Assembly: GCF_002217395.1 (NCBI RefSeq)
Contig: NZ_MUHD01000020.1
Location: 10,253 to 74,252 of the forward strand
Reading direction: 5' to 3'
DNA length: 64,000 bases
DNA from: Flavobacterium plurextorum
GTDB lineage: Bacteria > Bacteroidota > Bacteroidia > Flavobacteriales > Flavobacteriaceae
The translations under genes and the position numbers were made by a program. The notes beneath the pieces are model-generated. The model had not been told where the DNA came from. It saw nothing but the letters and a program-made list of their open reading frames with translations, and searched no databases. Shown here one piece after another: positions 6,920 to 16,057 of the stretch; positions within the stretch are counted from its first letter, which is position 1; each line of letters opens with the position of its first letter.

Positions 6920-8311
6920 TTAATTAGCTTTCGGCAGTTCAATTCCGTTTTGATCTAATAAATACATCAAAGAAGTCATTGTTGCTGCTCCAAGTTCTAA
7001 TTCTCTTTTATTGATAGCATCAAATTTATCATTTGCAGCATGATGATAATCAAAGTAACGTTGTGAATCTGGTTTTAAACCAGCTTTAACGATGGCTTTA
7101 GACGTTAAGTGACCAATATCTGAACCTGCATGCCCAATTGTAAAACTATGTACTAAATAAGGCTCAAATAAGTCTTTAAATCCTTGTATTTTCTTAAAAT
7201 TAGCATCATCAGCTTCTATAGAAAATCCTCTTGGAGAAAATCCGCCTGAATCACTCTCTAATGCAAATATGTGGTTTTCTTTTTTCTGCTTAGAAACTTC
7301 TTCGTATTTCGCTCCACCTCTTCCGCCATTTTCTTCATTCATGAACAATACAACACGAATTGTATTTTTTGGCTTATAATTTAAGTTTTTAAGTATACGA
7401 ACTACTTCCATACTTTGTACTACTCCTGCTCCATCATCATGAGAACCGTCTGCTAAATCCCAAGAATCTAAATGTCCGCCCACAACCATGATATTTTCTG
7501 GTGTTACTGTTCCTGTTAATTCTCCAATAACATTATAAGATAATACATCTGGTAAAGTTTCGCATGATTGTTTAAAATAGAATTTTAAAGCTGGGTTTCT
7601 TTTTAAAGATTTACTCAACAATTCGGCACCATTTGTACTAATTGCTGCTGTTGGAATATATTCTTCTTTTTTCAAATCTCCATAGCTTTGCGCTCCTGTA
7701 TGTGGAAAATCATCTAAACGTAAATTCATTGAACGAACAATTGTTCCTACAGCTCCTAATTTAGCGGCTTCTTTAGCGCCAGCATATCTTTGATCTACGC
7801 AAGCTCCATATGAAGTAAATGTTTCAATATTTTCAGGATTCATTGGTCTGTTGTAAAAAACAATTTTCCCTTTTACTTTATCAGCTCCCAATTCACTCAA
7901 TTCTTTAATGCCCTGCACTTCTATAATTTCGGCAGTAAGTCCTGTTTTTGCCGTTGCAACAGATCCGCCTAAAGCACAAATTGGAACGGCAGTTTTTACT
8001 TTTCCGTCAAGGATAAAAGCAGTTTCTTTTTCGCCGCGCACCCAATGAGGCACCATAACTTCTTGCAAATATACTTTATCAAGTCCAAGACTTTCTAATT
8101 GTCTTTTGGTATATTGAACTGCTTCTTCTGCAGTTGCCGAGCCTGATAAACGTGCTCCGATATCATTAGACAAATATTCTAACCAAGAATAACATTTTGC
8201 TTCGGTTAAAGCTTTTTTATAAAATAATTTAATGTTTTTCTCGTCATTTGATTGGGCAAATAATGTCAATCCGTTTAAAACTAAAGCAGTTAAAAGAATC
8301 GTTTTTTTCAT
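6920..8311 (-). CDS. M28 family zinc metallopeptidase with PA domain
   Basis: 463 residues with an N-terminal signal peptide ending in FAQ. An inserted PA-type domain (around residues 115-250) precedes the peptidase core. Zinc ligands typical of M28 are visible: GGHLDSWD, SHDDGAGV, NEENGG and the late YHHAANDKFD. Closest general type is the carboxypeptidase Q/aminopeptidase group, secreted enzymes that release amino acids from peptides. It is transcribed alone; a TTCCTTTG string on the minus strand at 8363-8370 is one base off a -7 box. Confidence 0.92.
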   Translation of the reverse strand: MKKTILLTALVLNGLTLFAQSNDEKNIKLFYKKALTEAKCYSWLEYLSNDIGARLSGSATAEEAVQYTKRQLESLGLDKVYLQEVMVPHWVRGEKETAFILDGKVKTAVPICALGGSVATAKTGLTAEIIEVQGIKELSELGADKVKGKIVFYNRPMNPENIETFTSYGACVDQRYAGAKEAAKLGAVGTIVRSMNLRLDDFPHTGAQSYGDLKKEEYIPTAAISTNGAELLSKSLKRNPALKFYFKQSCETLPDVLSYNVIGELTGTVTPENIMVVGGHLDSWDLADGSHDDGAGVVQSMEVVRILKNLNYKPKNTIRVVLFMNEENGGRGGAKYEEVSKQKKENHIFALESDSGGFSPRGFSIEADDANFKKIQGFKDLFEPYLVHSFTIGHAGSDIGHLTSKAIVKAGLKPDSQRYFDYHHAANDKFDAINKRELELGAATMTSLMYLLDQNGIELPKAN

Positions 8312-8421
8312 AGTTTTTATAGCGTTTTGGTCTTTTGTTTGAGTTTTTTTTAGCTTAGATCACAAAGGAACAAAATTCTTTTAAAACTGTTCGAGTTTTT
8401 CTCTAAACGTTTCTCAAAAAA

Positions 8422-8460
8422 AACTCCAATTACAAACCTATTTCGTTTGCAATTGGAGTT
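8422..8460 (-). terminator. Hairpin terminator downstream of the GH43-type gene
   Basis: AACTCCAATT pairs with AATTGGAGTT, with an A-run on the left that reads as T-run on the minus strand. It lies 236 bases past the GH43 stop. The rest of the 385-base gap (8312-8696) holds the palindrome at 8557 and no gene I can support. Confidence 0.65.
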
Positions 8461-8556
8461 CATTTATTTTACTAACCCGTTCGGTGTAATTATTTTTAAC
8501 ACATAGAAACATAGAATTATTGAACTAAAGAAAGGCGTTTCACTTGCATTAATTCA

Positions 8557-8572
8557 TCCCGAAGCTTCGGGA
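8557..8572. repeat. Palindrome TCCCGAAGCTTCGGGA, copy 1 of 4
   Basis: Perfect 16-base palindrome in an intergenic gap; further copies at 44160, 53509 and 54142. Confidence 0.8.
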
Positions 8573-8696
8573 CTATGTGTGAGAAACGAGCTTCTTTTTG
8601 GTTTACTTTTTTTTTAACATAAAATCTATATTTCTATGTGTTCAACTATTATTTTTTATTGCATTACACCCAGCGGGTTTATTTTATTATAATAAA

Positions 8697-10628
8697 CTAT
8701 TTCACTTCAATAAGTTTGGTCTTATCTCCAATCCCATTTTCATTAAAAGCTTCAATTGTAAAATAGTACTTTGTACCTTTATCTAAACCTCTAAAGTCAT
8801 AGGCATTTTCACCGTAAACCATGATGCTGTTATACAATTTGTCTGGAGCAATTCCGTAGTAAATATTATATCCAACTGCATCTGCTTGTTTTTTCCATGA
8901 AATCATTGCATTACGTGAATCTGCTGCTTTTCTATCTACTTTAAAAGAGGAAACAGCTTTAGGTTTTGCCTGCAATCCGTTTCCAAATACTCTGAAATCT
9001 GAAACTGCAAATAAACCTGATGCATTATGAATATTAACCATCTTAATATATCTCGCTTTTATTGATTTTGTAAGTTCAACATAATCATGCGGAACGTCTT
9101 TTGCATTTTTAGATTTATCGACAACTAATGTCCAGTTTTGAGCATCATCAGACATGAATATTTTATATTGATAATAAATATCCATTGCCTTATTGTATTG
9201 TGTTGCTTTATGATCTGCATAATTAATCTGCAATGCCTTTATCTCCATTGGTCTGCCCAAATCCATTTGAAGCCATTCGCCGGAATCACTTGTTTTGGCT
9301 GACCAATAGGTTTGGATGTTTTCATCGGTTAAATTTTCAGGTCCATAACAGAACTTTTCATATACCTTTTTACCTCCGTTATCCATTCTGTGTGTTTCAA
9401 CTTCCATGCATTCTTCAGATGAAGAAACGGTTACTGGCTTTTTGTACGAAAGCAGCATCCATCCTGATGAAGCTCCTTTTGTTTGATCGCGCTGACTTGT
9501 TGGAAGCACAATTGGGAAATCTCCATAAGAAGTTATTGAATACATTACATCATCTTTATCAAATCCTGCTGGAAACATATCTATACGACGCTCAAAACGA
9601 TCTTTAATAGATATTTTGCACGTTCCAGTATTCCAATAATTTCCATAATTATCTGCAAATGTATTTCCGTGACCTGCACCAATTACAAATCCGCCTGGTT
9701 TGTATGACATCGGATTGTGTTTTTGATAGGTAAAAGGTCCTAGCGGATTATCGCCTACATGAACTCCGTTTGCATAACCTTTAAATTCTGTTGCTGGTGC
9801 ACCATATTGCATATAGTATTTTCCGTTGTGTTTTGTCATCCAAGCACCTTCAATAAAATTACCCCAAGGCGCTGGTTCCATATCATTGTTTGGTCCAAAA
9901 CGCTCCCATCCATGATTTGCAGGATCTAAAATCGCAACTTCTTTTACTTGACCGTAAACTTTTTGAATATCTTCTACTTCAGTAGCTTTGTACAATTCTG
10001 CATAATCAGCCTGATTTCCTTTTGGAAGCCACGTATCGTAATCTACCTCTACACCTACAAGCGGCAATTTTCCGCTTGAACCATAGTACATATATACTTT
10101 TTTATCATCGTCTTGAAAAATGGCAGGATCCCATGTTGGCAGCATTGCTTTATCAACATGTCGCAGCCATTGACCAGATTTTGGGTCATCGGTTTTCCAG
10201 ATTGGATGATCTCTTTTCCAAGTAGAACCTACATAAAATAAGGTGTCATTTACAACCCAAGCTGCTGGTGCACATTGATCATCATCTGCAGGTTTTCTTT
10301 GAAAGCTTCCGTAGACAAATTTCCAATCAGACATATCTTTACTCCAAAAAAAACCTGCCTGATTTGTGGCAAATAAATAATATTCGCCTTTAAAGGTAAT
10401 AATAACAGGATCTGCGCTTGAACGTCGAGATACTGGAATTCCATTATGATTTTCGGTTGTATAATTGTATCCAATGTTTATAGGATTACAATAAGTTGTT
10501 GCCGGTTTACTTGGATCAAACCATTCTGTTTTACCTGGAATATTATTGTTTTGCGCCCAACCGACGGAACTACAAACTATTAAAAGCAACGAAAGTACTT
10601 TTGAGTGTAGTGTATATCTATTTTTCAT
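8697..10628 (-). CDS. GH43-type glycoside hydrolase with discoidin (F5/8C) and Fn3 domains
   Basis: 643 residues from the chosen ATG, which gives a signal peptide ending SVGWAQ; a longer frame adds nine residues without support. A five-bladed propeller domain occupies about residues 40-400, with the three acidic residues expected of clan GH-F: Asp73 (SADPVI), Asp167 (WDPAIF) and Glu260 (IEGAWM). A discoidin-like carbohydrate-binding domain follows (about 410-545), then an Fn3-like module to the end. Probably an exported exo-enzyme acting on side chains such as arabinose or xylose, or on galactose. It is 66 bases downstream of the GDPD gene and next to the glucan locus. Confidence 0.85.
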   Translation of the reverse strand: MKNRYTLHSKVLSLLLIVCSSVGWAQNNNIPGKTEWFDPSKPATTYCNPINIGYNYTTENHNGIPVSRRSSADPVIITFKGEYYLFATNQAGFFWSKDMSDWKFVYGSFQRKPADDDQCAPAAWVVNDTLFYVGSTWKRDHPIWKTDDPKSGQWLRHVDKAMLPTWDPAIFQDDDKKVYMYYGSSGKLPLVGVEVDYDTWLPKGNQADYAELYKATEVEDIQKVYGQVKEVAILDPANHGWERFGPNNDMEPAPWGNFIEGAWMTKHNGKYYMQYGAPATEFKGYANGVHVGDNPLGPFTYQKHNPMSYKPGGFVIGAGHGNTFADNYGNYWNTGTCKISIKDRFERRIDMFPAGFDKDDVMYSITSYGDFPIVLPTSQRDQTKGASSGWMLLSYKKPVTVSSSEECMEVETHRMDNGGKKVYEKFCYGPENLTDENIQTYWSAKTSDSGEWLQMDLGRPMEIKALQINYADHKATQYNKAMDIYYQYKIFMSDDAQNWTLVVDKSKNAKDVPHDYVELTKSIKARYIKMVNIHNASGLFAVSDFRVFGNGLQAKPKAVSSFKVDRKAADSRNAMISWKKQADAVGYNIYYGIAPDKLYNSIMVYGENAYDFRGLDKGTKYYFTIEAFNENGIGDKTKLIEVK

Positions 10629-10694
10629 TTTTTGATTTTTAAAGTTTAAAAACAAGATGATTTGCTTTATTTTGAATTAAGCTTTTCTTGAAAA

Positions 10695-11480
10695 CTACTT
10701 TTTCTCTTTTATTCTTTGCGCCAAAAGTTCTGGCTCATTTGTCGTTATATAATTAAACTTACTTTGAATAATCCAATCCATATCCGAAGCTTCGTTAACT
10801 GTCCAAGCATTTAGAATAATATTATTTTCTTTTGCTTCTTTAATCCATTCAGGATGTTTTTTGAAAACAGAGTAATGATAATCAATACCATTAATATTAT
10901 CCACTTTTACTTCTTTTGGCGATTTATTTCCTTCTAAATATTGCAAAACGGTTTTATTATCAACTGCTCTAATTTGTTTTAATATTTCATAATCAAAACT
11001 AATGTAGCAGGTAATTTTATCAGCTTTCAATCTTTTGATGGTTTCTACCGCTTTTAAAGCAGTCTTTTTTCCTCGCTCTTTACTTATTTCCGAAGGTTTT
11101 ATTTCGCAGACTAAAAGTGTTAGTTTATTGTTTCTTTTGCCTTCTGTAATATATTCATGCAGTGTTGGCAGTTTTTCTCCGTTTGAAAGTTTGAACTTTA
11201 TCAGATCTGCGTAATTTGTTTCTTCAATAAGTAATTTGTTATAATGTGCATCGTGATTGATTACAAGAGAATCATCGGCAGTTCTCCAAACATCAAATTC
11301 AGAACCTGCATTTTTCAAATCGATAGCGTGTCTTAAAGCTGCTATAGAATTCTCTGGAAGATTATTCTTTTTCCATGCGCCACGATGTGCGACAATACCA
11401 TTATTTTGTACACTGCAAGAATGGAAAGCTATTATTACTGCGAAAAAAAGAAGTGCTCGAAATATTTTACTAGTATTCAT
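10695..11480 (-). CDS. Glycerophosphodiester phosphodiesterase family lipoprotein
   Basis: 261 residues from the ATG at 11480, which yields a lipobox FHSC (Cys22); the longer frame's N-terminus is implausible. GDPD core residues are all present: H32-R33 in VAHRG, E44-N45 in LPENS, E61 and D63 in EFDVW, and His76 in NHDAHY. The family cleaves glycerophosphodiesters to glycerol 3-phosphate plus an alcohol. As a lipoprotein it acts outside the inner membrane. It lies between a terminator and the GH43-type gene, at the end of a locus that looks dedicated to beta-1,2-glucan; release of phosphoglycerol substituents from such glucans is an attractive inference. Confidence 0.88.
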   Translation of the reverse strand: MNTSKIFRALLFFAVIIAFHSCSVQNNGIVAHRGAWKKNNLPENSIAALRHAIDLKNAGSEFDVWRTADDSLVINHDAHYNKLLIEETNYADLIKFKLSNGEKLPTLHEYITEGKRNNKLTLLVCEIKPSEISKERGKKTALKAVETIKRLKADKITCYISFDYEILKQIRAVDNKTVLQYLEGNKSPKEVKVDNINGIDYHYSVFKKHPEWIKEAKENNIILNAWTVNEASDMDWIIQSKFNYITTNEPELLAQRIKEKK

Positions 11481-11521
11481 TTTTTTGAAATTATAATTGA
11501 ATAAAAACGTCTTTTTAGAAA

Positions 11522-11554
11522 AAAAGCCCTCCGTCAACCAAACGAAGGGCTTTT
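11522..11554 (-). terminator. Terminator of the susC-GH3 operon
   Basis: AAAAGCCCTCCGT pairs with ACGAAGGGCTTTT (one mismatch), 19 bases after the GH3 stop on the minus strand, followed by Ts on that strand. Confidence 0.8.
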
Positions 11555-11572
11555 AACTAACCAATAAACCAA

Positions 11573-13873
11573 CTATTTAGTTAACTCAAAACTAACTTTC
11601 TTGTCGGCAGTTGAATTTCCTCCAACGAAAATATCAAACTGTCCAGGTTCTGCTACAAACTGTAAATCAGAATTATAAAATTTTAAATCTTCAACTGTGA
11701 TATCAAAAGTCACGGTTTGTTTTTCACCTTTTTTAAGTGCTATTTTTTGGAAACCTTTCAGTTCTCTAACTGGTCTTGTTACTGAACCAACTAAATCTCT
11801 AATGTATAATTGAACTGTTTCTTTTCCGTCATAATTTCCAGTATTTGCTACATCAACTGTAACTTTTAATTTTCCACTGAAATTCATTTTATCAGATGAA
11901 ATTTTCAAATTTGAATAATCAAAAGTGGTATAGCTTAAACCAAAACCAAATGGGAATAATGGTTCGTTTCTTTCGTCGATATAGTTAGATCTGAATTTTT
12001 CAAATTTTCCTTCTGTGTTAGAAAGTGGTCTTCCTGTATTTTTGTGTGCATAGTAAATTGGCAATTGTCCAACGCTTCTTGGGAAAGTTGAAGTCAATTT
12101 TCCTGAAGGGTTTACATCTCCAAATAAAACATCAGCAATAGCATAACCTGCTTCTGAACCTGCGAACCAAACATTTAAAATAGCTGGAACAGTTTCGTTT
12201 TCTTCTTTAATAACTAACGGACGACCGTCGAATAAAACTAAAACTACTGGTTTTCCAGTTTTTAATAATGCGTTTAATAAATCTTTTTGTGCTTTTGGAA
12301 TTTCTAAATTCGTACGACTGCTAGATTCTCCACTCATTTCTGCAGATTCTCCAAGAGCTGCAACAATTACATCTGATTGGTTCGCTACTTTTAAAGCTTC
12401 TGCCAATAACTCTTCTTTTGAACGAGAATCACGGTGTAATGTTTTTCCAAACATTGTTGCGTTAGTTTCAAAAGTTTCATCGTAATCTAAGTTGCTTCCT
12501 TTTGCATATAATACTTTTGTTGATTTTCCTGCTACTTCTTTGATTCCTGCTAACAATGAAATTGCATTCTCCATTTTTGTCGCTACACTCCAAGTTCCCG
12601 GCATATTTTCTTTAGCATCTGCCAATGGCCCGATCAAAGCAATAGTTCCCGATTTTTTAAGAGGCAATACTTGGTTTTGATTTTTTAATAAAACCAAAGA
12701 TTGCGCAGAGATTGATCTTGCTTCTTTTCTACTGCTTGAAGTAAAGATTTCTGTTTTTGCTCTTTTTTCGTCACAATATTTATAAGGATCACTAAATAAT
12801 CCTAAATCGTATTTTGCTTCAAGAATAAGTTTAACAGCATTGTCGATTGTAGCCATTGTAACTTTTTTCTCGTCTAAAGATTTTTTCAAAGTAGTTAAGA
12901 ATCCTTCTCCAACCATATCCATTTCAACACCAGCATTTAGAGACTGAGCAGAAACTGCTTGTAAATCTCCCATTCCATGCTCGATCATTTCAGGAATTCC
13001 TGTAAAATCTGTTACTACGAAACCTTTAAAGCCCCATTGTTTTCTTAAAACATCTGTCATTAACCATTTATTTCCAGTTGCAGGAATTCCGTCAACTTCA
13101 TTAAAAGAAGCCATAACTGAACCTACTCCAGCGTCAATAGCGGCTTTGTAAGGAGGAAAATAATCGTTGAACATTCTAATATGACTCATGTCTACAGTAT
13201 TGTAATCACGACCACCTTCTGGCGCACCGTATAAAGCGAAGTGCTTTACACATGCCATAATTGAATTGTTTTTAGAAAGATCGTGTTGTTGGTATCCATT
13301 AACCATTGCTTTTGCAATTTCACTTCCTAAATATGGATCTTCACCTGAACCTTCAGAAACTCTTCCCCAACGTGGGTCGCGAGAAACATCAACCATTGGT
13401 GAGAATGTCCAGTTGATACCATCTGCACTTGCTTCTTGCGCGGCAATTTGTGCACTTCTTTCGATTAAGCCCATATCCCAAGTACAAGATAATCCTAACG
13501 GAATTGGAAATGTTGTTTCATAACCGTGAATAACATCCATACCAAAAATCAATGGAATTTTTAAACGGCTTTCTTCAACTGCAATTCTTTGTACTTCTTT
13601 AATTTTTTGAACAGATTTAATATTGAATAAACCTCCAACTTTACCTTCAGCAATTTTTTTAGCCACATCAGAACTGTTTGCTTGTCCTGTTGTAATATCT
13701 CCAGAAGTTGGTAAATTAAGCTGACCTAATTTTTCGTCTAATGTCATTTTTGACAAAAGCTCAGCTACAAACTCTGACTTTGGTTTAATTTTTACTGTAT
13801 TTTTAGTATTCTTTTTTTGGGCATAACCCAAAACAGCACATCCTAAAAATAGTAAGACTAATTTGTTTTTCAT
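11573..13873 (-). CDS. bglX: GH3 family beta-glucosidase (BglX-like)
   Basis: 766 residues from the ATG at 13873, giving a signal peptide that ends GYAQ; an upstream in-frame start would overlap the preceding gene. Complete three-domain GH3: TIM barrel with IFGMDVIHGYETTFPIP, the KHF and R-D motifs, catalytic nucleophile Asp289 in VVTDF, an alpha/beta sandwich with SGESSSR, and a C-terminal Fn3-like domain. Periplasmic exo-glucosidase. Its place after a GH144-type gene suggests it degrades sophoro-oligosaccharides to glucose, although BglX enzymes can be broad. Ten bases from the esterase gene. Confidence 0.93.
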   Translation of the reverse strand: MKNKLVLLFLGCAVLGYAQKKNTKNTVKIKPKSEFVAELLSKMTLDEKLGQLNLPTSGDITTGQANSSDVAKKIAEGKVGGLFNIKSVQKIKEVQRIAVEESRLKIPLIFGMDVIHGYETTFPIPLGLSCTWDMGLIERSAQIAAQEASADGINWTFSPMVDVSRDPRWGRVSEGSGEDPYLGSEIAKAMVNGYQQHDLSKNNSIMACVKHFALYGAPEGGRDYNTVDMSHIRMFNDYFPPYKAAIDAGVGSVMASFNEVDGIPATGNKWLMTDVLRKQWGFKGFVVTDFTGIPEMIEHGMGDLQAVSAQSLNAGVEMDMVGEGFLTTLKKSLDEKKVTMATIDNAVKLILEAKYDLGLFSDPYKYCDEKRAKTEIFTSSSRKEARSISAQSLVLLKNQNQVLPLKKSGTIALIGPLADAKENMPGTWSVATKMENAISLLAGIKEVAGKSTKVLYAKGSNLDYDETFETNATMFGKTLHRDSRSKEELLAEALKVANQSDVIVAALGESAEMSGESSSRTNLEIPKAQKDLLNALLKTGKPVVLVLFDGRPLVIKEENETVPAILNVWFAGSEAGYAIADVLFGDVNPSGKLTSTFPRSVGQLPIYYAHKNTGRPLSNTEGKFEKFRSNYIDERNEPLFPFGFGLSYTTFDYSNLKISSDKMNFSGKLKVTVDVANTGNYDGKETVQLYIRDLVGSVTRPVRELKGFQKIALKKGEKQTVTFDITVEDLKFYNSDLQFVAEPGQFDIFVGGNSTADKKVSFELTK

Positions 13874-13883
13874 TCTATTATAT

Positions 13884-14597
13884 TTATTTGTTCGTATTCG
13901 TTTTTTTCTGTTTAAACATCCAGTCATAAATTTCAGGATTGTCATAAACTCTTGTCCAGCTGTCGTGACCTGCATTATCAAAAATGGTCAATTGAACATC
14001 TTTTGCATTACATTTTTTTAATTCTTTGTAAATCGTAATCGCATAATTTACATTGACCACATCATCTAATAAACCATGGTAAATTCTGGTTGGAATATTG
14101 GCTATTTCACAAGCTTTTTCTAACTGAATTAAATCTACAAAACCAGCGACAGGTACGTTTGCTGCAAATAGATCCGCGTGTGCAAAAGCCAAATTCCATG
14201 AAGCCCAGCCTCCTGAGCTTAAACCAGTAACATATATTCGTTCTGAATCAATTTTATTCTCTTTCTGAATTTTTAAAATCAGCTGATAAATTGATTCTAT
14301 ATCCCAATTCTCGTCTTCTTTACATTGCGACGCTAAAACATAAGCATCTAGCTGATGGGTTTTTAGATATTTTAAAGGCCCGTTAATTTTGACTTTTTCA
14401 AGGTCAGTACCTTTTTCACCATCTCCTGAAATAAAAACGATTAATGGCTTTTTCTCTTTTATGTTTAACGGTTTGTGTAAAACATATCCCAACTCATAAT
14501 TGGTTACAACAACCGTTTTTATTTTTCCTGTAGTTTCACTTTGTGCAAAACCAATTAGAGAAAAAAGGATAAACAATAAGCCTGCTTTATATTTCAT
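13884..14597 (-). CDS. Secreted alpha/beta-hydrolase (esterase/dienelactone hydrolase-like)
   Basis: 237 residues with a signal peptide ending GFAQ. The alpha/beta-hydrolase triad is visible: Ser127 in GLSSGG, an Asp in the LLDDVV turn (about 178) and His211 in AGHDSW. It resembles the PHB-depolymerase/prolyl-oligopeptidase-like esterases found in many polysaccharide loci, which remove acyl groups from glycans. It is tightly packed between GH144 (12 bases) and GH3 (10 bases). The substrate is inferred from context only. Confidence 0.82.
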   Translation of the reverse strand: MKYKAGLLFILFSLIGFAQSETTGKIKTVVVTNYELGYVLHKPLNIKEKKPLIVFISGDGEKGTDLEKVKINGPLKYLKTHQLDAYVLASQCKEDENWDIESIYQLILKIQKENKIDSERIYVTGLSSGGWASWNLAFAHADLFAANVPVAGFVDLIQLEKACEIANIPTRIYHGLLDDVVNVNYAITIYKELKKCNAKDVQLTIFDNAGHDSWTRVYDNPEIYDWMFKQKKTNTNK

Positions 14598-14609
14598 AAA
14601 TACTAAATC

Positions 14610-15983
14610 TTAAATTCCGTATTTTCCGGATTTAAATCCAAGTTTTGTTAAACCTTGTTTTACTTCTGGAGCATTCATAAATAATTTCCATAGTAATCCT
14701 GTACGGTAATTTTCGAGCATTACTACTTCTGGACCTTGATCTATGGCTAAATATCGTTTTGCAACCCAATTATTTCCTAAGCTTAATGCGTCATAAAAAC
14801 CTGCTTCGCCCCACGTTTCTTTTTTATGGTTTTGATAAAGGTTTCTCATTAAAGCAATAGATTCTTTTGGTGTGTATGCAATTGAACTTATAGCAGCAGT
14901 TGGAGAAATAACACCTTGATCATTACTTGGCATATGCGCATTGTATCCTATTGATCCGTCAGGATTTCTAGAATATGATGCTGTTAATCCCCAATAATCA
15001 GGGCCGTAACCTTTTACTTTTGCTGGGTTTTCAACACAATATTCATAATTGATTTTTGTTTGATTTACATTTAAATCCCAATAATCAGCGTATTTATCTG
15101 TTAATTGATTTGGATCTAATCCAACGTATGAATAATGTGCCCAAAATAATGGTCCGCCAAACTCTTCAGCTCCATTATGTTTTAGAATTAAAGGAATGTT
15201 ATATTTTGTTTTTGAAGTAACAATTCCGCCGCTTCTAGCCCAGCCTTCATGATATGCTTTTGCATCGATTGTGTGTGTTGGCGAAGATGCTGCCAAGACA
15301 TAAGTAATTAAACATTCATTATATCCTTCAAGCGGAAAATTCATCTGCCAGTCGTAATTTGGCGACCAGTGCCAGTATAGAACATTTTTGTTATTGGTAT
15401 ACCATTGCCAGTCAACGCCTTTCCAAAGTGCATCATATTTTGCTGCAACAGCTTTCTCTTTTTCAGAACCTGTTTTAAGATATTCACGAACTGTAATCAT
15501 TCCCGCAACCAAAAATGAAGTTTCGACTAAGTCGCCGCCATTATCCTTGGTTCCAAAAGGTTTTACTTTTCCTGTATTTCCGTCAATCCAATGTGACCAT
15601 GCTCCGTGAAAACGATCTGCTTTGCCCAAAAAGTCAGCAATCTTGTTAAGTCTTTCAACTCCTTGTTCTTTTGTAATATAACCTTGAGACATTCCTGATA
15701 CAAGTGCCATTAAACCAAAACCAGAACCTCCTGTTGTAACAATGTTTGAATCATTCTCTGGATAATTTCCGTCAGGATGATAACGTTCTCTTGCTAATCC
15801 AGAATTTGGCTCTGCATAATCCCAGAAATACTTAAAGGTTTGTTTTTGAACAATTTCGATAAGCTGTTCATCTGTCAGAGTAACACTAGAAGTTTTTTCT
15901 TCTGTATTTCCTTTAGATTTATCAGCAGAGGATCCACATCCAAAAAAAGTAAAAGCTAAAAATAAAACTGAAATTCTAATCAT
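14610..15983 (-). CDS. GH144-type lipoprotein, candidate endo-beta-1,2-glucanase (often labelled glucoamylase)
   Basis: 457 residues with lipobox FFGC (Cys16), so surface or periplasm anchored. The (alpha/alpha)6-barrel domain known as the glycoamylase domain (PF10091) covers most of the protein: QTFKYFWDYAEP, GGSGFGLMAL, RFHGAWSHW, YWHWSPNYDW, and SNDQGVISPTAA near residue 350. The GH144 family was founded on a Chitinophaga endo-beta-1,2-glucanase. True starch glucoamylases are not expected to look like this. It is preceded by a hairpin after susD and followed closely by the esterase and GH3 genes, a natural endo/exo pair. Confidence 0.85.
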   Translation of the reverse strand: MIRISVLFLAFTFFGCGSSADKSKGNTEEKTSSVTLTDEQLIEIVQKQTFKYFWDYAEPNSGLARERYHPDGNYPENDSNIVTTGGSGFGLMALVSGMSQGYITKEQGVERLNKIADFLGKADRFHGAWSHWIDGNTGKVKPFGTKDNGGDLVETSFLVAGMITVREYLKTGSEKEKAVAAKYDALWKGVDWQWYTNNKNVLYWHWSPNYDWQMNFPLEGYNECLITYVLAASSPTHTIDAKAYHEGWARSGGIVTSKTKYNIPLILKHNGAEEFGGPLFWAHYSYVGLDPNQLTDKYADYWDLNVNQTKINYEYCVENPAKVKGYGPDYWGLTASYSRNPDGSIGYNAHMPSNDQGVISPTAAISSIAYTPKESIALMRNLYQNHKKETWGEAGFYDALSLGNNWVAKRYLAIDQGPEVVMLENYRTGLLWKLFMNAPEVKQGLTKLGFKSGKYGI

Positions 15984-16010
15984 TATAAAAATTTAAAATA
16001 TTGAATAAAT

Positions 16011-16046
16011 AATCACTTCCTCTAAGATTTTAGAGGAAGTGATTTT
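16011..16046 (-). terminator. Intra-operon hairpin between susD and the GH144 gene
   Basis: A near-perfect stem with arms AATCACTTCCTCTAA and TTTAGAGGAAGTGATT in the 74-base gap. No strong T-run follows on the minus strand, so it may be a partial terminator or an mRNA-stabilising 3' end that keeps susCD message above enzyme message. Confidence 0.6.
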
Positions 16047-16057
16047 TAAGATGTAAA

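Noticed and set aside
14610..15983. Starch glucoamylase
   Set aside because: The name comes from the PF10091 domain; the architecture fits GH144 better and the neighbours fit a beta-glucan.
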